Under the pieces are notes generated by a model. That model had not been told where the DNA came from and made no database searches. It saw nothing but the letters and a program-made list of their open reading frames with translations. Shown piece by piece: positions 26,966 through 37,385 of a stretch of DNA of 64,000 nt; the stretch's first letter is position 1; the number at the start of each line of letters is the position of its first letter. Made by a program: the position numbers and the translations under genes. This DNA comes from Xylanivirga thermophila (GTDB taxonomy: Bacteria; Bacillota; Clostridia; Caldicoprobacterales; Xylanivirgaceae), in assembly GCF_004138105.1 (NCBI RefSeq), contig NZ_RXHQ01000003.1, positions 1 to 64,000 on the forward strand, written 5' to 3'.

Positions 26966-27829
26966 ATGGATAAGTTTATTTTAAGTGGTTTTGCAGATGA
27001 GATAGATATGGATTTAAACATCCAGATGGATGTGATGGATAAATGTAATATTAAGCATATTGAGATGCGAGGTGTCGATGGAAAAGGATTGGTAGAGCAC
27101 GATAAGGAAAAAGTAAATGAAATCAAAAAGAGGTTGGATGATAGAAATTTTAGAATATCCGCTATAGGCTCTCCCATAGGTAAGATTGACATAACTGATC
27201 CCTTTGAAGAACATTTGGATCTTTTCAAATATACTATTGATATTGCCCATACTCTGGATGCAAAATACATTCGTATGTTTAGCTTTTTTATACCAAAAGG
27301 GCAGGATCCATATATATACAGGGACGAGGTTATAAACAGGTGGGAAATGTTTGTAGACGCCGCAAAAGACTCAGGGCTTGTATTATTACATGAAAATGAA
27401 AAAGACATATATGGAGATACTCCAGAACGGTGTCTTGATCTGTTAAAAACCCTTGATTGTCCTTATGTAAGGGCTACATTTGATCCTGCTAATTTTGTGC
27501 AGTGTGGTGTAGAAGTCTATCCACATGCCTTTAATATGCTAAGACCGTATATAGAATATATGCATATAAAAGATGCTTTATCTAGAGATGGAAGCGTAGT
27601 GCCTGCAGGATATGGGGATGGAAATATAGATAAGATAATAGGGGAATTATATAAAGAGAATGATAATCCTATGTATTTGTCATTGGAGCCACATCTTGGA
27701 AAATTCGCAGGTTTAGTAGCTCTGGAGAAGGATAATAATCGAATAGAAAATTTGCCATCTAGTGGCGAAGAAAAATTTATTACAGCGTTTAACGCACTTA
27801 AAAATATATTATCAGAAATTGTAGATTGA
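26966..27829 (+). CDS. xylose-isomerase-like TIM barrel, sugar isomerase/epimerase (2)
   Basis: A 287-residue protein with the same fold as its neighbour but only distant similarity. Visible elements are LSGFADEIDMDLNIQMDVM at the start, LLHENEKDIYGDTP, the DPANFVQ loop, EYMHIKDA and SLEPHLG, which hold the expected metal ligands. TAGGAGGTT supports the ATG. Two different barrels in one operon suggest consecutive isomerisation or elimination steps on the same sugar. Confidence 0.85.
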   Translation: MDKFILSGFADEIDMDLNIQMDVMDKCNIKHIEMRGVDGKGLVEHDKEKVNEIKKRLDDRNFRISAIGSPIGKIDITDPFEEHLDLFKYTIDIAHTLDAKYIRMFSFFIPKGQDPYIYRDEVINRWEMFVDAAKDSGLVLLHENEKDIYGDTPERCLDLLKTLDCPYVRATFDPANFVQCGVEVYPHAFNMLRPYIEYMHIKDALSRDGSVVPAGYGDGNIDKIIGELYKENDNPMYLSLEPHLGKFAGLVALEKDNNRIENLPSSGEEKFITAFNALKNILSEIVD

Positions 27830-27841
27830 GGGTGATATAAT

Positions 27842-28999
27842 ATGGATACAGTACGAATTGGGGTCATAGGTATAGGTAATATGGGAAGTTATCATGCCTT
27901 ATACTTGGCAAATGGAGAAATAAAGGGTGCAATTCTTACTGCTGTGTGTGATATAAATCCTGAACGCATTAAATGGGCAAAGGAAAATTTAAAGGGAGAT
28001 ATAAGGCTATTTGACAATGCAGATGACCTTTTTGAATCAAACTGTGTAGATGCAGTAGTTATTGCTACTCCGCATTATGATCATTCACCTATTGCCATAA
28101 AGGCTTTTGAGCATGGGTTACATGTGCTTACTGAAAAGCCTGCTGGTGTTTATACAAGGCAAGTAAGGGAGATGAATGAAGCTGCAGAAAAAAGCGGAAA
28201 AGTATTCGGCATAATGTATAATCAGCGTACCAACCCACTATATCAAAAGGTAAGGGATCTGATAACATCGGGGGAATTGGGTGATATTAAGAGAACCATA
28301 TGGATCATAACCAACTGGTATAGGCCCCAGAGTTATTATGATTCAGGTGGTTGGAGGGCTACCTGGGCGGGAGAAGGTGGAGGAGTACTCCTAAACCAGG
28401 ATCCCCATCAATTGGATTTATGGCAATGGATGTGTGGTATGCCAAAGAGAGTGAGGGCATTTTGTGCATTTGGTAAGTATCATAATATAGAAGTTGAAGA
28501 TGATGTTACTGCTTATGTAGAATATCCCAATGGTGCTACAGGGTTATTTGTAACATGCACTGGTGAAGCTCCTGGTACCAATCGATTTGAAGTATCTGGA
28601 GATAGGGGTAAACTCGTGATTGAGGATGGAAAGCTTATATTTTGGAGACTTCGTACACCAGAGAGAGAGTTTAATAGCACATTTAAAGGAACTTTTGGTG
28701 AGCCAGAATGCTGGAAATGTGAAGTGCCTATAAAGGGAAATGAGACGGGACATAGAGGAATAATGCAAAATTTTGTAGATGGCATATTAAAAGATAGCAA
28801 TCTGTTGGCACCTGGTATTGAAGGAATAAATGGCCTTCAGATTTCAAATGCCATGCACCTATCATCATGGACGGACAACTGGGTGAATATACCGGTAGAT
28901 GAAGATTTATTCTATGAAAAGCTAGAGGAAAAGATAAAAAACTCTAATTTCAAGAAGATAATTAAAGAACAGGTAAGCAGTGTAGAAGGTACGTTTTAA
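27842..28999 (+). CDS. Gfo/Idh/MocA-family oxidoreductase (4)
   Basis: A 385-residue dehydrogenase with the nucleotide loop IGVIGIGNMGSYH, the catalytic-lysine segment LTEKPAG, and GGGVLLNQDPHQLDLWQW in the substrate domain. The C-terminus is longer than in the other family members here. It starts 12 bp after the second barrel and closes the LacI-controlled operon. Such enzymes frequently oxidise C3 of a glycosyl unit to a keto sugar, which would fit partners that isomerise or eliminate. Confidence 0.9.
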   Translation: MDTVRIGVIGIGNMGSYHALYLANGEIKGAILTAVCDINPERIKWAKENLKGDIRLFDNADDLFESNCVDAVVIATPHYDHSPIAIKAFEHGLHVLTEKPAGVYTRQVREMNEAAEKSGKVFGIMYNQRTNPLYQKVRDLITSGELGDIKRTIWIITNWYRPQSYYDSGGWRATWAGEGGGVLLNQDPHQLDLWQWMCGMPKRVRAFCAFGKYHNIEVEDDVTAYVEYPNGATGLFVTCTGEAPGTNRFEVSGDRGKLVIEDGKLIFWRLRTPEREFNSTFKGTFGEPECWKCEVPIKGNETGHRGIMQNFVDGILKDSNLLAPGIEGINGLQISNAMHLSSWTDNWVNIPVDEDLFYEKLEEKIKNSNFKKIIKEQVSSVEGTF

Positions 29000-29023
29000 T
29001 AACATTATTGATAAATTTTAATC

Positions 29024-29076
29024 GCGTCCTATATAGTATACAGTTTTGATTGTCTACTATATGGGATGTTTTTTTG
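29024..29076 (+). terminator. intrinsic terminator after the fourth oxidoreductase gene
   Basis: Bases 29024-29042 pair with 29051-29069 over 19 positions with several G-U pairs and one mismatch, and seven T follow. It ends the LacI-controlled operon. Confidence 0.8.
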
Positions 29077-29139
29077 TGTTAGAAAAGGAAATGATCCTAT
29101 ATAGATAGATGTAATTTATGATTTAAATACATTTTTCCA

Positions 29140-29148
29140 TGGTATAAT
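29140..29148 (+). promoter_or_regulatory. extended -10 element of udp-deoB
   Basis: TGGTATAAT stands 31 bp before the udp start codon. The -35 region is weak, as allowed with an extended -10. Confidence 0.5.
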
Positions 29149-29178
29149 AATATAAGAATAAATAAGGGAGAGATACAT

Positions 29179-29952
29179 ATGGTATACAGTGATAATGAAC
29201 TTCAGTACCATATTCAGTGTAAAAAAGGAGATATAGGGCGCTATGTAATATTGCCTGGAGACCCGGGGAGGTGTGAAAAAATAGCTAAATATTTTGATAG
29301 GCCTAAGGAAATAGCCCATAACAGGGAGTTTGTTACTTATACAGGCTATTTGGATAGACAGAAGGTTAGCGTAACATCTACAGGTATTGGGGGGCCGTCT
29401 GCTGCTATAGCTTTGGAGGAGCTGGTAAGGGCTGGCGCCGATACTTTTATTAGAGTTGGTACATCAGGTGGCATGGATATAAGAGTAAAGGGAGGAGATT
29501 TGGTAATACCAAATGGCGCTATAAGATATGACGGTACGGGAAGAGAATATATGCCTTTAGAATTTCCGGCAGTATCAAATTATGAAGTTTTGACTGCTCT
29601 AGTAAACAGTGCATCGGACATGGGATATACATACCATGTAGGTGTAGTTCAGTCAAAAGATTCATTTTATGGTCAACATGAGCCGGAAAAACAGCCTGTT
29701 GCTTATGAACTTATAAATAAGTGGAATGCCTGGATGGTGGGAGGTGCATTAGCTTCCGAAATGGAGTGTGCTACTCTTTTTATAGTAGCAACTGTTTTAA
29801 AAGTACGTATAGGTGCAGTGATTTTAGCTATGGCCAATCAAGAAAGGCGAAGACTGGGGATGGATGACCCAAAGGTATATGATACTGAAGGTGCGATAAA
29901 GGTGGCTCTAGGAGCAATGAGGAATCTTATTAAACATGATAAAAATCTATAA
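29179..29952 (+). CDS. udp: uridine phosphorylase
   Basis: A 257-residue nucleoside phosphorylase that converts uridine and phosphate to uracil and ribose-1-phosphate. [17 protein letters not shown] is the phosphate-binding start. [24 protein letters not shown] and SEMECATLF (base and ribose contacts) are typical of Udp. GGGAGAG precedes the ATG. It is followed after 17 bp by deoB, which uses its product. Confidence 0.92.
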   Translation: MVYSDNELQYHIQCKKGDIGRYVILPGDPGRCEKIAKYFDRPKEIAHNREFVTYTGYLDRQKVSVTSTGIGGPSAAIALEELVRAGADTFIRVGTSGGMDIRVKGGDLVIPNGAIRYDGTGREYMPLEFPAVSNYEVLTALVNSASDMGYTYHVGVVQSKDSFYGQHEPEKQPVAYELINKWNAWMVGGALASEMECATLFIVATVLKVRIGAVILAMANQERRRLGMDDPKVYDTEGAIKVALGAMRNLIKHDKNL

Positions 29953-29969
29953 AAGAGAAGGGATAGGGT

Positions 29970-31142
29970 ATGAAAGATAGAAGAGTTGTACTTATAGTTT
30001 TGGATAGTTTAGGGATAGGTTATATGCCCGATGCTCATCTATACGGGGATGAAGGGAGCAACACCATTTGTGCATTGACCACAGCCCCTAATTTTAAGAT
30101 AGAGACGTTAAAAAGATTTGGAATGGGTTGTATTGACGGTATAGATTGTCTACCTAAAACCGATGCACCCATAGCCAGTTTTGCTCGTATGACTGAACAA
30201 TCAAAGGGTAAGGATACTACAACTGGACATTGGGAGATTAGTGGTATTGTAACACCAACCCCCTTTCCAACATATCCTGAAGGATTTCCAAAAACAATAA
30301 TAGATCAATTTCAAAAAGCTATAGGGCGGAAGGTGCTATTTAATAAACCTGCATCCGGTACTGAGGTTATAGAGAAATTAGGTGAAGAACATATGTTGAC
30401 AGGACAGCCCATAGTATATACATCGGCAGATAGTGTATTCCAAATTGCTGCCCATGAAGAAATCATTTCTATAGATGAATTATATGAATACTGCAAGATT
30501 GCCCGGGAAATCTTAAAAGGTAGGCATGCTGTTGCTAGGGTAATAGCCAGACCTTTTATTGGTGAGAAGGGAAGTTTTAAAAGGACAGACAGAAGGAGAG
30601 ATTTTTCACTTGCTCCACCAGCTTCTACAGTGCTCGATGCTATTAGATCATCTGGATATGATGTGATAGGAATAGGCAAAATAAATGACATCTTTGCAGG
30701 CAAAGGCATAACCTATAGTATTCATACCCATGATAATATAGATGGTATGTCAAAGATAGAGCTGGCAACAAAAGAATATAAAAAAGGTCTTATTTTTGCC
30801 AACCTTGTAGATTTTGATATGTTGTATGGCCATAGAAACGATGTAGTGGGATATGCAAATGCGCTTATGGAATTTGATAAATGGCTGGGAGATTTTATAG
30901 GCAAACTAGAAGAGCATGATATGCTAATTATAACTGCTGATCATGGATGTGATCCTTCAACTCCTAGTACTGATCATTCAAGAGAATATACGCCTATGCT
31001 AGTATATGGTAAAGGAATAAAAGCAGGAGCAAATTTGGGAACCAGGGATACTTTTGCCGATATTGCAGCTACTGTAGCGGAATATTTGAATGTTGATTAC
31101 AATACACCTGGTCAAAGTTTTCTAGAGCAAATATTGATATAG
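29970..31142 (+). CDS. deoB: phosphopentomutase
   Basis: A 390-residue enzyme of the alkaline-phosphatase superfamily that interconverts ribose-1-phosphate and ribose-5-phosphate. The metal site near the N-terminus is VLDSLGIGYMPDA, the nucleophile threonine lies in GKDTTTGHWE, and the C-terminal metal site is TADHGCDPSTPSTDHSRE. Coupled with udp it feeds nucleoside pentose into central metabolism. The ribosome site is GAGAAGGGAT. Confidence 0.96.
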   Translation: MKDRRVVLIVLDSLGIGYMPDAHLYGDEGSNTICALTTAPNFKIETLKRFGMGCIDGIDCLPKTDAPIASFARMTEQSKGKDTTTGHWEISGIVTPTPFPTYPEGFPKTIIDQFQKAIGRKVLFNKPASGTEVIEKLGEEHMLTGQPIVYTSADSVFQIAAHEEIISIDELYEYCKIAREILKGRHAVARVIARPFIGEKGSFKRTDRRRDFSLAPPASTVLDAIRSSGYDVIGIGKINDIFAGKGITYSIHTHDNIDGMSKIELATKEYKKGLIFANLVDFDMLYGHRNDVVGYANALMEFDKWLGDFIGKLEEHDMLIITADHGCDPSTPSTDHSREYTPMLVYGKGIKAGANLGTRDTFADIAATVAEYLNVDYNTPGQSFLEQILI

Positions 31143-31159
31143 AAAAGCATTAAAAGTTA

Positions 31160-31168
31160 TGCTATACT
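31160..31168 (+). promoter_or_regulatory. extended -10 element upstream of gcvT
   Basis: TGCTATACT, an extended -10 sequence, lies 102 bp before gcvT and just after deoB. A transcript from it would include the hairpin at 31200-31237 in its leader. Confidence 0.35.
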
Positions 31169-31199
31169 GAAGTTGTAAATTAGGCAAAAAGTTAATATG

Positions 31200-31243
31200 A
31201 CAGAGGCAGATAAAAATTACTTGTTGTATGCCTCTGTTTTTTA
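31200..31243 (+). terminator. intrinsic terminator between deoB and gcvT
   Basis: ACAGAGGCA (31200-31208) pairs perfectly with TGCCTCTGT (31229-31237), followed by six T. It ends udp-deoB transcription. Because a possible gcvT promoter lies upstream, it could also attenuate the gcv operon. Confidence 0.75.
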
Positions 31244-31269
31244 GTATTATATAGGAAGGAGCAATTAAA

Positions 31270-32364
31270 TTGAAGAAAACGCCTCTATATGATAGACATG
31301 CTGTATTGGGTGGGAAGATTATAGATTTTGGGGGTTGGTCTCTACCGGTTCAATATACAAGTATTATAGAAGAGCATAACACGGTTAGAGAAAAGGCTGG
31401 GTTGTTTGATGTTTCGCATATGGGAGAAATATTAGTATCAGGCAGGGATGCTCAAGGGTTTATTCAGTACATGGTTACAAATGATATATCTAAAATGCAA
31501 TCAGGTAGGGTTATGTATTCGCCTGTATGTTATCCTACAGGAGGTGTGGTAGATGACATACTTATTTATAAAAAAGGAGATGAAGAGTATCTTCTAGTGG
31601 TAAATGCAGCAAATACCGATAAGGATTTTGAATGGTTTATATCCAATAAAAAAGGACAGGTAGATATAATAAACAAATCAAACGAATATGCACAATTAGC
31701 ACTTCAAGGACCAAATGCCCAGAGTATACTGCAAAACGTTGTAGATATTGATCTTAATGATCTGAAGTTCTTCAGATTTTTAGAAAATGTAAATATATGC
31801 GGTATTAATGCATTAATTTCTCGTACGGGGTATACAGGAGAGGATGGATTTGAGCTATACATATCTCCAAACGATGCGGTATATGTATGGGATATGTTAT
31901 TGGAAAAAGGAGAGGGATACGGTTTAAAACCAATTGGCCTTGGAGCAAGGGATACTCTACGATTTGAAGCTGCATTACCCCTTTATGGACAGGAAATATC
32001 AGAGGATATCTCACCACTAGAAGGGGGATTGGGATATTTTGTTAAGCTTAAGAAGGACAGTTTTGTAGGTAAAGATGCATTGCTTCAACAAAAACAAGAA
32101 GGTGTTTTAAGAAGGCTTATAGGTTTTGAGATGGTAGGACGTGGACTTGCCCGCAGTCATTATAAAATAGAAATAGATGAAGTGGAATTAGGTTTTGTCA
32201 CTAGTGGTAATTTTTCACCTACCTTAAATAAAAATTTGGGCATGGCTATTATAGATGAAAAATATGCAGTTGAAGGACAAAAAATATGTGTTATAGTAAG
32301 AAACAAGCCCATTGAGGCTAAAATAATAGAGATCCCATTTTATAAAAAACAATATAAAAAATAA
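31270..32364 (+). CDS. gcvT: aminomethyltransferase, glycine cleavage T protein
   Basis: GcvT moves the aminomethyl carbon from lipoylated GcvH to tetrahydrofolate and frees ammonia. The 364-residue length, LYDRHAVLGGKIIDFGGWSLP, FDVSHMGEI and RTGYTGEDGFELY are standard. Translation begins at TTG, with AAGGAG 7 bases before it. It heads the operon gcvT-gcvH-gcvPA-gcvPB-sdaAB-sdaAA. Confidence 0.97.
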   Translation: MKKTPLYDRHAVLGGKIIDFGGWSLPVQYTSIIEEHNTVREKAGLFDVSHMGEILVSGRDAQGFIQYMVTNDISKMQSGRVMYSPVCYPTGGVVDDILIYKKGDEEYLLVVNAANTDKDFEWFISNKKGQVDIINKSNEYAQLALQGPNAQSILQNVVDIDLNDLKFFRFLENVNICGINALISRTGYTGEDGFELYISPNDAVYVWDMLLEKGEGYGLKPIGLGARDTLRFEAALPLYGQEISEDISPLEGGLGYFVKLKKDSFVGKDALLQQKQEGVLRRLIGFEMVGRGLARSHYKIEIDEVELGFVTSGNFSPTLNKNLGMAIIDEKYAVEGQKICVIVRNKPIEAKIIEIPFYKKQYKK

Positions 32365-32397
32365 TACGATATTAACTATATAAGGAGGTTTAATATT

Positions 32398-32772
32398 ATG
32401 GGAAAATTGAAGTATTCAAAAGATCATGAATGGGTAAAGATTGATGGTGACAGGGCATACATAGGAATTACCGATCATGCTCAGAAATCATTAGGGGATA
32501 TAGTATTTGTGGAGCTACCGGAAGTAGATGTGGAATTAGATGCAGGAGATCAGTTGGCGGTGGTAGAATCAGTAAAAGCTGCATCTGATGTTTATTCTCC
32601 TATTTCGGGGACTGTTATAGAGGTAAATGAAGAATTAGATGCATCTCCTGAGCTAATAAATGAAAATGCATATGATAGCTGGATTGCCATACTTAGCATA
32701 AAGGATGTATCTGAGCTTGATGAACTTATGGACGAAACAGAATATGAAAAATTCTGTAAAGAGGAGGATTAA
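32398..32772 (+). CDS. gcvH: glycine cleavage H protein
   Basis: A 124-residue lipoyl carrier. Lys60 in [10 protein letters not shown] is the lipoylation site, and the flanking [10 protein letters not shown] and SPISGTV strands are typical. It shuttles the aminomethyl group between GcvP and GcvT. GGAGG precedes the ATG. No lipoate ligase or dihydrolipoyl dehydrogenase gene is in this operon. Confidence 0.97.
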   Translation: MGKLKYSKDHEWVKIDGDRAYIGITDHAQKSLGDIVFVELPEVDVELDAGDQLAVVESVKAASDVYSPISGTVIEVNEELDASPELINENAYDSWIAILSIKDVSELDELMDETEYEKFCKEED

Positions 32773-32774
32773 AC

Positions 32775-34124
32775 ATGTCGGGGTATGTACCTAATACTTG
32801 GGAAGAGCAGAGTAAAATGTTATCAGAATTAGGATATCATCATATGGAGGAGCTCTTTAATGACATACCGGATAGTTTAAAGTTAAAGACAGACATGGAC
32901 TTGCCAAAGTCCATGTCTGAGATAGAACTTAAAAAACATATGCAAAGTTTGGCGAATAAAAACAGAAATATAGAAGATAATGCTTGCTTTTTAGGGGCAG
33001 GTGCATATGACCATTATATACCAAGTACAGTGGATTATGTATTGAATAGGGGAGAGTTTTATACAGCATATACACCATATCAGCCGGAAATAAGTCAAGG
33101 AACTCTTCAGTCAATATTTGAATATCAAACTATGATATGCGAGCTTACAGGTATGGAGATATCCAATGCTTCTATATATGATGGGGCAACTGCACTAACG
33201 GAAGCTGCACTTATGGCATGTGGAGTTACAAGACGACAAGAAGTATTGGTAGCATCTAATGTGCATCCAGAAGCAAGACAGGTTTTAAATACATATGCTT
33301 CTTGTCGTGGAATAAAGGTGACAGAGATAGCTCACAAAGAGGGCATAGTGGATTTAGATTTACTAAAGAAGGCTTTGTCCAATGATGTTTCTGCCGTGAT
33401 TGTACAAACTCCAAATTTTTTTGGTTTTATTGAGCAGATACAGCCTATTATAGAGCTTGTTCATGAATATAAGGCTTTATTTATTGCATATGTTGACCCT
33501 ATATCCCTTTCTATATTAACACCACCTGGTAACTTTGGTGCGGATATAGTAGTTGGTGAAGGTCAGGCGCTTGGTAATCCTTTGGGATTTGGAGGCCCAT
33601 ATTTGGGTTTTTTTGCTACTACCCGAAAGCTTATGAGAAAAATGCCAGGTAGGGTTGTGGGTGAAACTCATGATTTGGATGGAAAGCGTGGTTTTGTTTT
33701 GACCCTACAGACACGTGAGCAACACATAAGACGGGATAAGGCAACTTCAAATATTTGTTCAAACCAAAATTTAAATGCATTGGCTGCTGCTGTGTATATG
33801 TCTACGTTGGGGAAATGTGGTATAAGGGAAGTGGCTAAATTATCCCTTAACAAGGCCCATTATCTGTTTGAAAAGTTAGTATCCATACAAGGAGTGGAAC
33901 CGGCTTTTAGAGATTCTCCGGTATTTTTCAAGGAATTTCCCTTAAGCATATCTATTCCTCCTTTGAAACTTAATAAAAAACTATTAGAATACAATATCAT
34001 AGGTGGATATGAATTAAGCAGTGTTTATCCTGAAATTTCTAATGGTTGGCTAATAGCAGTTACTGAAAAGCGAACAAAGGATGAAATGGATCGGCTGGTA
34101 GAAAAGGTGGGTGAACTTGTATGA
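32775..34124 (+). CDS. gcvPA: glycine dehydrogenase (decarboxylating) subunit 1
   Basis: A 449-residue N-terminal half of the split P protein found in Firmicutes. [39 protein letters not shown] and [14 protein letters not shown] are characteristic. It starts 2 bp after gcvH, with GAGGAGG inside the end of gcvH, and overlaps gcvPB by the 4-bp ATGA. Confidence 0.97.
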   Translation: MSGYVPNTWEEQSKMLSELGYHHMEELFNDIPDSLKLKTDMDLPKSMSEIELKKHMQSLANKNRNIEDNACFLGAGAYDHYIPSTVDYVLNRGEFYTAYTPYQPEISQGTLQSIFEYQTMICELTGMEISNASIYDGATALTEAALMACGVTRRQEVLVASNVHPEARQVLNTYASCRGIKVTEIAHKEGIVDLDLLKKALSNDVSAVIVQTPNFFGFIEQIQPIIELVHEYKALFIAYVDPISLSILTPPGNFGADIVVGEGQALGNPLGFGGPYLGFFATTRKLMRKMPGRVVGETHDLDGKRGFVLTLQTREQHIRRDKATSNICSNQNLNALAAAVYMSTLGKCGIREVAKLSLNKAHYLFEKLVSIQGVEPAFRDSPVFFKEFPLSISIPPLKLNKKLLEYNIIGGYELSSVYPEISNGWLIAVTEKRTKDEMDRLVEKVGELV

Positions 34125-35596
34125 ATAGGAAAAAAAGACCTCTTATATTTGAATTGAGCCATAAAGGGCGAAAAGGATATTCATTACCAAACTGTGATGT
34201 GCCAGAATATCATTTAGAAGAGAAATTACCAAGAAAATATATAAGAACGGAGGAAGCAGAACTACCAGAGGTCAGCGAAGTAGACATAATAAGACATTAT
34301 GTGTCACTATCAAAGCTTAATTACGGAGTGGATACAGGATTCTATCCTTTAGGTTCTTGCACTATGAAGTATAATCCAAAGATAAATGAAGTTGTAGCAA
34401 AATTATACGGTTTTACATCTGTACATCCATATCAATCAAAGGAAACGGTTCAAGGTTGTCTTGAACTTATGTATAATTTGACAGATATGCTATGTGAGAT
34501 AACTGGAATGGATGCAATGACACTTCAGCCAGCAGCAGGTGCCCATGGAGAGCTTACCGGTCTTATGCTTATAAAGGCTTATCACAGTAATAGAGGGGAT
34601 ACAAAAAGAACAAAGATTATAGTACCTGACTCTGCACATGGTACTAATCCTGCATCGGCATCTATGGCAGGTTTTGATGTTGTGGAAGTGAAATCCAATC
34701 CAGATGGTGGTGTGGATTTAGAATCATTAAAAATGGTCATGAATGATGAAGTAGCGGGTCTTATGCTCACAAACCCAAATACACTAGGGCTATTTGATAA
34801 GAACATAACTGAAATTTCAGATATAGTTCATGAAAAAGGTGGGCTTCTATATTATGACGGGGCTAATTTAAATGCCATAATGGGGGTAGCACGTCCAGGA
34901 GATATGGGGTTTGATGTGGTACATTTAAATCTTCATAAAACATTTAGCACTCCTCATGGAGGAGGCGGTCCTGGAGCGGGTCCAGTAGGTGTAAGAAAAG
35001 GTTTGGCACAATTTTTACCTGTACCGGTTATAGCACATAAAAATGATATATTTTATTTGAATTATGATATGCCACTTTCTATAGGAAAGGTAAAATCATT
35101 TTATGGTAATTTCAATGTCTTGGTAAAGGCGTATGCATATATATTATTACTAGGTTCTAGAGGATTAAAAGAAGCTTCACAGAACGCTGTGCTGAATGCG
35201 AATTATGTTATGCATAAACTTAAAGATCATTATATAGTACCTTACGGTAATCGAATCTGTATGCACGAATTTGTGCTGTCGGCAGAAAATCAAATGCAGT
35301 ATGATATATCTGCTTTAGATATAGCAAAAAGGCTTATAGATTTAGGAATTCATCCACCAACAATATATTTTCCGTTAATAGTAAAAGAAGCCCTTATGAT
35401 AGAGCCTACTGAAACGGAGAGTAAAGAAACCCTTGATGAGTTTATAGAGATGATGATACAAATTGCAAACGAAGCAAAAGAAATGCCTGAAAAGCTCAAA
35501 AATGCACCATGTGAAGCTCCCGCCCGTCGCCTAGACGAAGCAGAGGCAGCTAGACACCCCATCTTGAGATGGAAAAATGTAGACTATAAAAAATAA
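34121..35596 (+). CDS. gcvPB: glycine dehydrogenase (decarboxylating) subunit 2
   Basis: A 491-residue C-terminal half of the P protein that carries the pyridoxal phosphate lysine in [32 protein letters not shown] and [12 protein letters not shown] are further family signatures. With GcvPA it decarboxylates glycine and loads the aminomethyl group onto GcvH. It overlaps gcvPA by 4 bp. Confidence 0.97.
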   Translation: MNRKKRPLIFELSHKGRKGYSLPNCDVPEYHLEEKLPRKYIRTEEAELPEVSEVDIIRHYVSLSKLNYGVDTGFYPLGSCTMKYNPKINEVVAKLYGFTSVHPYQSKETVQGCLELMYNLTDMLCEITGMDAMTLQPAAGAHGELTGLMLIKAYHSNRGDTKRTKIIVPDSAHGTNPASASMAGFDVVEVKSNPDGGVDLESLKMVMNDEVAGLMLTNPNTLGLFDKNITEISDIVHEKGGLLYYDGANLNAIMGVARPGDMGFDVVHLNLHKTFSTPHGGGGPGAGPVGVRKGLAQFLPVPVIAHKNDIFYLNYDMPLSIGKVKSFYGNFNVLVKAYAYILLLGSRGLKEASQNAVLNANYVMHKLKDHYIVPYGNRICMHEFVLSAENQMQYDISALDIAKRLIDLGIHPPTIYFPLIVKEALMIEPTETESKETLDEFIEMMIQIANEAKEMPEKLKNAPCEAPARRLDEAEAARHPILRWKNVDYKK

Positions 35597-35608
35597 GAGG
35601 TATGCTTT

Positions 35609-36268
35609 ATGGATGTATTTGATATTATAGGTCCAGTAATGGTTGGTCCATCAAGCTCCCATACAGCAGGAGCAGTACGAATAGGCAGAGTAGCGAGGGT
35701 GATACTTGGAGAACCTGTTATAGAGGTAGATATTGTATTTCATGGCTCGTTTGCAAAAACTTATAAGGGACATGGTACTGATAGAGCTGTCATTGGTGGT
35801 TTACTAGGTATGGGCACCGATGATCCTCGTATAAAAAATAGTTTGGCTATAGCACAATCACAGGGTATGAAATTTTCATTCGATACTGCAGATCTTGGAG
35901 ATGTCCATCCAAATACCACTCTTATAAGGGCTTATGGAATAGATGGTAAAAAAATAGAGGTAATGGGTAGTTCCATAGGCGGTGGAAGTATTATAATAAA
36001 AAAGTTGAATGGATTGGATGTAGATTTTACTGGAGATTTAAATACTATTATAGTCTTTCATAAAGATGCCCCCGGTGCAGTAGCTAGTGTCACTAATTTG
36101 CTTGCGGGTAAACGTATAAATATAGCGCAGATGAAGGTATTTCGCTCCCGCCGTGGAGGGGATGCTGTAATGGTTATAGATGTAGATGATGAACCGACAA
36201 AGGATGTGGTTGATTCCATATCTACATTATCTAGCATAAAAGAGACAGTGGTTATTTCACCAGTATGA
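35609..36268 (+). CDS. sdaAB: L-serine dehydratase, iron-sulfur-dependent, beta subunit
   Basis: A 219-residue beta subunit. GPVMVGPSSSHTAGAVRIG is the serine-binding signature, and the C-terminal third (about 145-219) is an ACT domain (IIVFHKDAPGAVASVTNLL). With the alpha subunit it deaminates serine to pyruvate. Position 12 bp after gcvPB suggests glycine is converted to serine elsewhere and then to pyruvate. Confidence 0.96.
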   Translation: MDVFDIIGPVMVGPSSSHTAGAVRIGRVARVILGEPVIEVDIVFHGSFAKTYKGHGTDRAVIGGLLGMGTDDPRIKNSLAIAQSQGMKFSFDTADLGDVHPNTTLIRAYGIDGKKIEVMGSSIGGGSIIIKKLNGLDVDFTGDLNTIIVFHKDAPGAVASVTNLLAGKRINIAQMKVFRSRRGGDAVMVIDVDDEPTKDVVDSISTLSSIKETVVISPV

Positions 36269-36284
36269 CAGGAGGTTTTTAATA

Positions 36285-37160
36285 GTGTCCAATTTTGACT
36301 CTGTGCAAGATCTTATTGAAAAAGCTAGCAAATGTTCTATACCGATATATGAGGTAGTATTGGAGGAACAGGCTATAGAGATGGGTAAATCAAAAGAAGA
36401 GCTATACAATGATATGGCTAGAAATCTTGAGATAATGGAGCAATCAATAGCAAAGGGGATAAAACCTTATGTCAAATCCCAAAGTGGACTTAGCGGTGGA
36501 GATGCCTATAAATTACAATCTGCTTTTGAAATGGGCATTACAATAGGCGGGAGTATGCTGGATAAGGCTCTTATAAAGGCATTAGCAATATCAGAAGCGA
36601 ATGCATGCATGGAACGTATAGTGGCTGCTCCAACAGCAGGATCATGCGGTATTATACCAGCTGTAATTCTCACCATCATGGAAGAAAAAAACATCAGTAG
36701 GGACAAGGCAGTTATGGGTCTTTTTACAGCAGGTGGCATAGGCATGGTAATTGCAAAAAGAGCAAGTGTTTCCGGAGCACAAGGAGGCTGTCAGGCTGAG
36801 TGCGGGAGTGCATCTGCTATGGCTGCAGCAGCATTAGTGGAGATGATGGAAGGCACTCCCGAGATGGCGGGACATGCATGTGCAATAGCACTTAAAAATG
36901 TACTTGGGTTGGTATGCGACCCAGTAGCTGGACTGGTAGAGGTACCATGTATAAAGCGAAATGCTATGGGTGCTGCAAATGCCCTTGTTTCTGCAGATCT
37001 TGCCCTAGCAGGTATAAAAAGCATTATACCAGTTGATGAAGTGATAGATGCAATGAAATCAGTAGGAAATTTGATGATGCCGGCATTGAAGGAGACAGCG
37101 GAGGCAGGTTTGGCTGCTACGCCTACTGCTTGCAAACTTACAAAACATATATTTAGTTAG
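36285..37160 (+). CDS. sdaAA: L-serine dehydratase, iron-sulfur-dependent, alpha subunit
   Basis: A 291-residue catalytic subunit. Cysteines for the iron-sulfur cluster appear in AGSCGIIPAV, QAECGSASAM and VCDPVAGLVEVPC. Translation starts at GTG with AGGAGG upstream. It is the last gene of the glycine/serine operon and is followed by a strong terminator. Confidence 0.96.
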   Translation: MSNFDSVQDLIEKASKCSIPIYEVVLEEQAIEMGKSKEELYNDMARNLEIMEQSIAKGIKPYVKSQSGLSGGDAYKLQSAFEMGITIGGSMLDKALIKALAISEANACMERIVAAPTAGSCGIIPAVILTIMEEKNISRDKAVMGLFTAGGIGMVIAKRASVSGAQGGCQAECGSASAMAAAALVEMMEGTPEMAGHACAIALKNVLGLVCDPVAGLVEVPCIKRNAMGAANALVSADLALAGIKSIIPVDEVIDAMKSVGNLMMPALKETAEAGLAATPTACKLTKHIFS

Positions 37161-37164
37161 GAGT

Positions 37165-37217
37165 ATATGCAGTAAATGGAGTATAATAAATAATCCATTT
37201 ACTGCATATTGAATTTT
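37165..37217 (+). terminator. intrinsic terminator of the gcv-sda operon
   Basis: A perfect 16-bp stem, 37165-37180 with 37194-37209, encloses a 13-base AT-rich loop. TGAATTTTTAT follows. The stem starts 4 bases after the sdaAA stop codon. Confidence 0.8.
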
Positions 37218-37385
37218 TATGGAAGGTACCTGCTTTTCTGACCATTATACATAAAAAAACTTCCAAATACATATAAATCTTAATAAGAGGCCATATTGTC
37301 GAATTATGGGGGTTTATTTTATATATTATTTCATATATAATAATTTTCGATGTATAAAGACGAAATAAAGACATAGGAGGAGATC

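Noticed and set aside
31142-31270. Possible glycine riboswitch before gcvT
   Set aside because: The region is only 128 bp, contains a simple terminator hairpin, and shows no aptamer-like conserved segments.
37297-37303. TGTCGAA, a match to the Spo0A box, before the Na/Pi transporter gene
   Set aside because: A 7-base match is expected by chance in a window this size, and there is no promoter geometry to support it.
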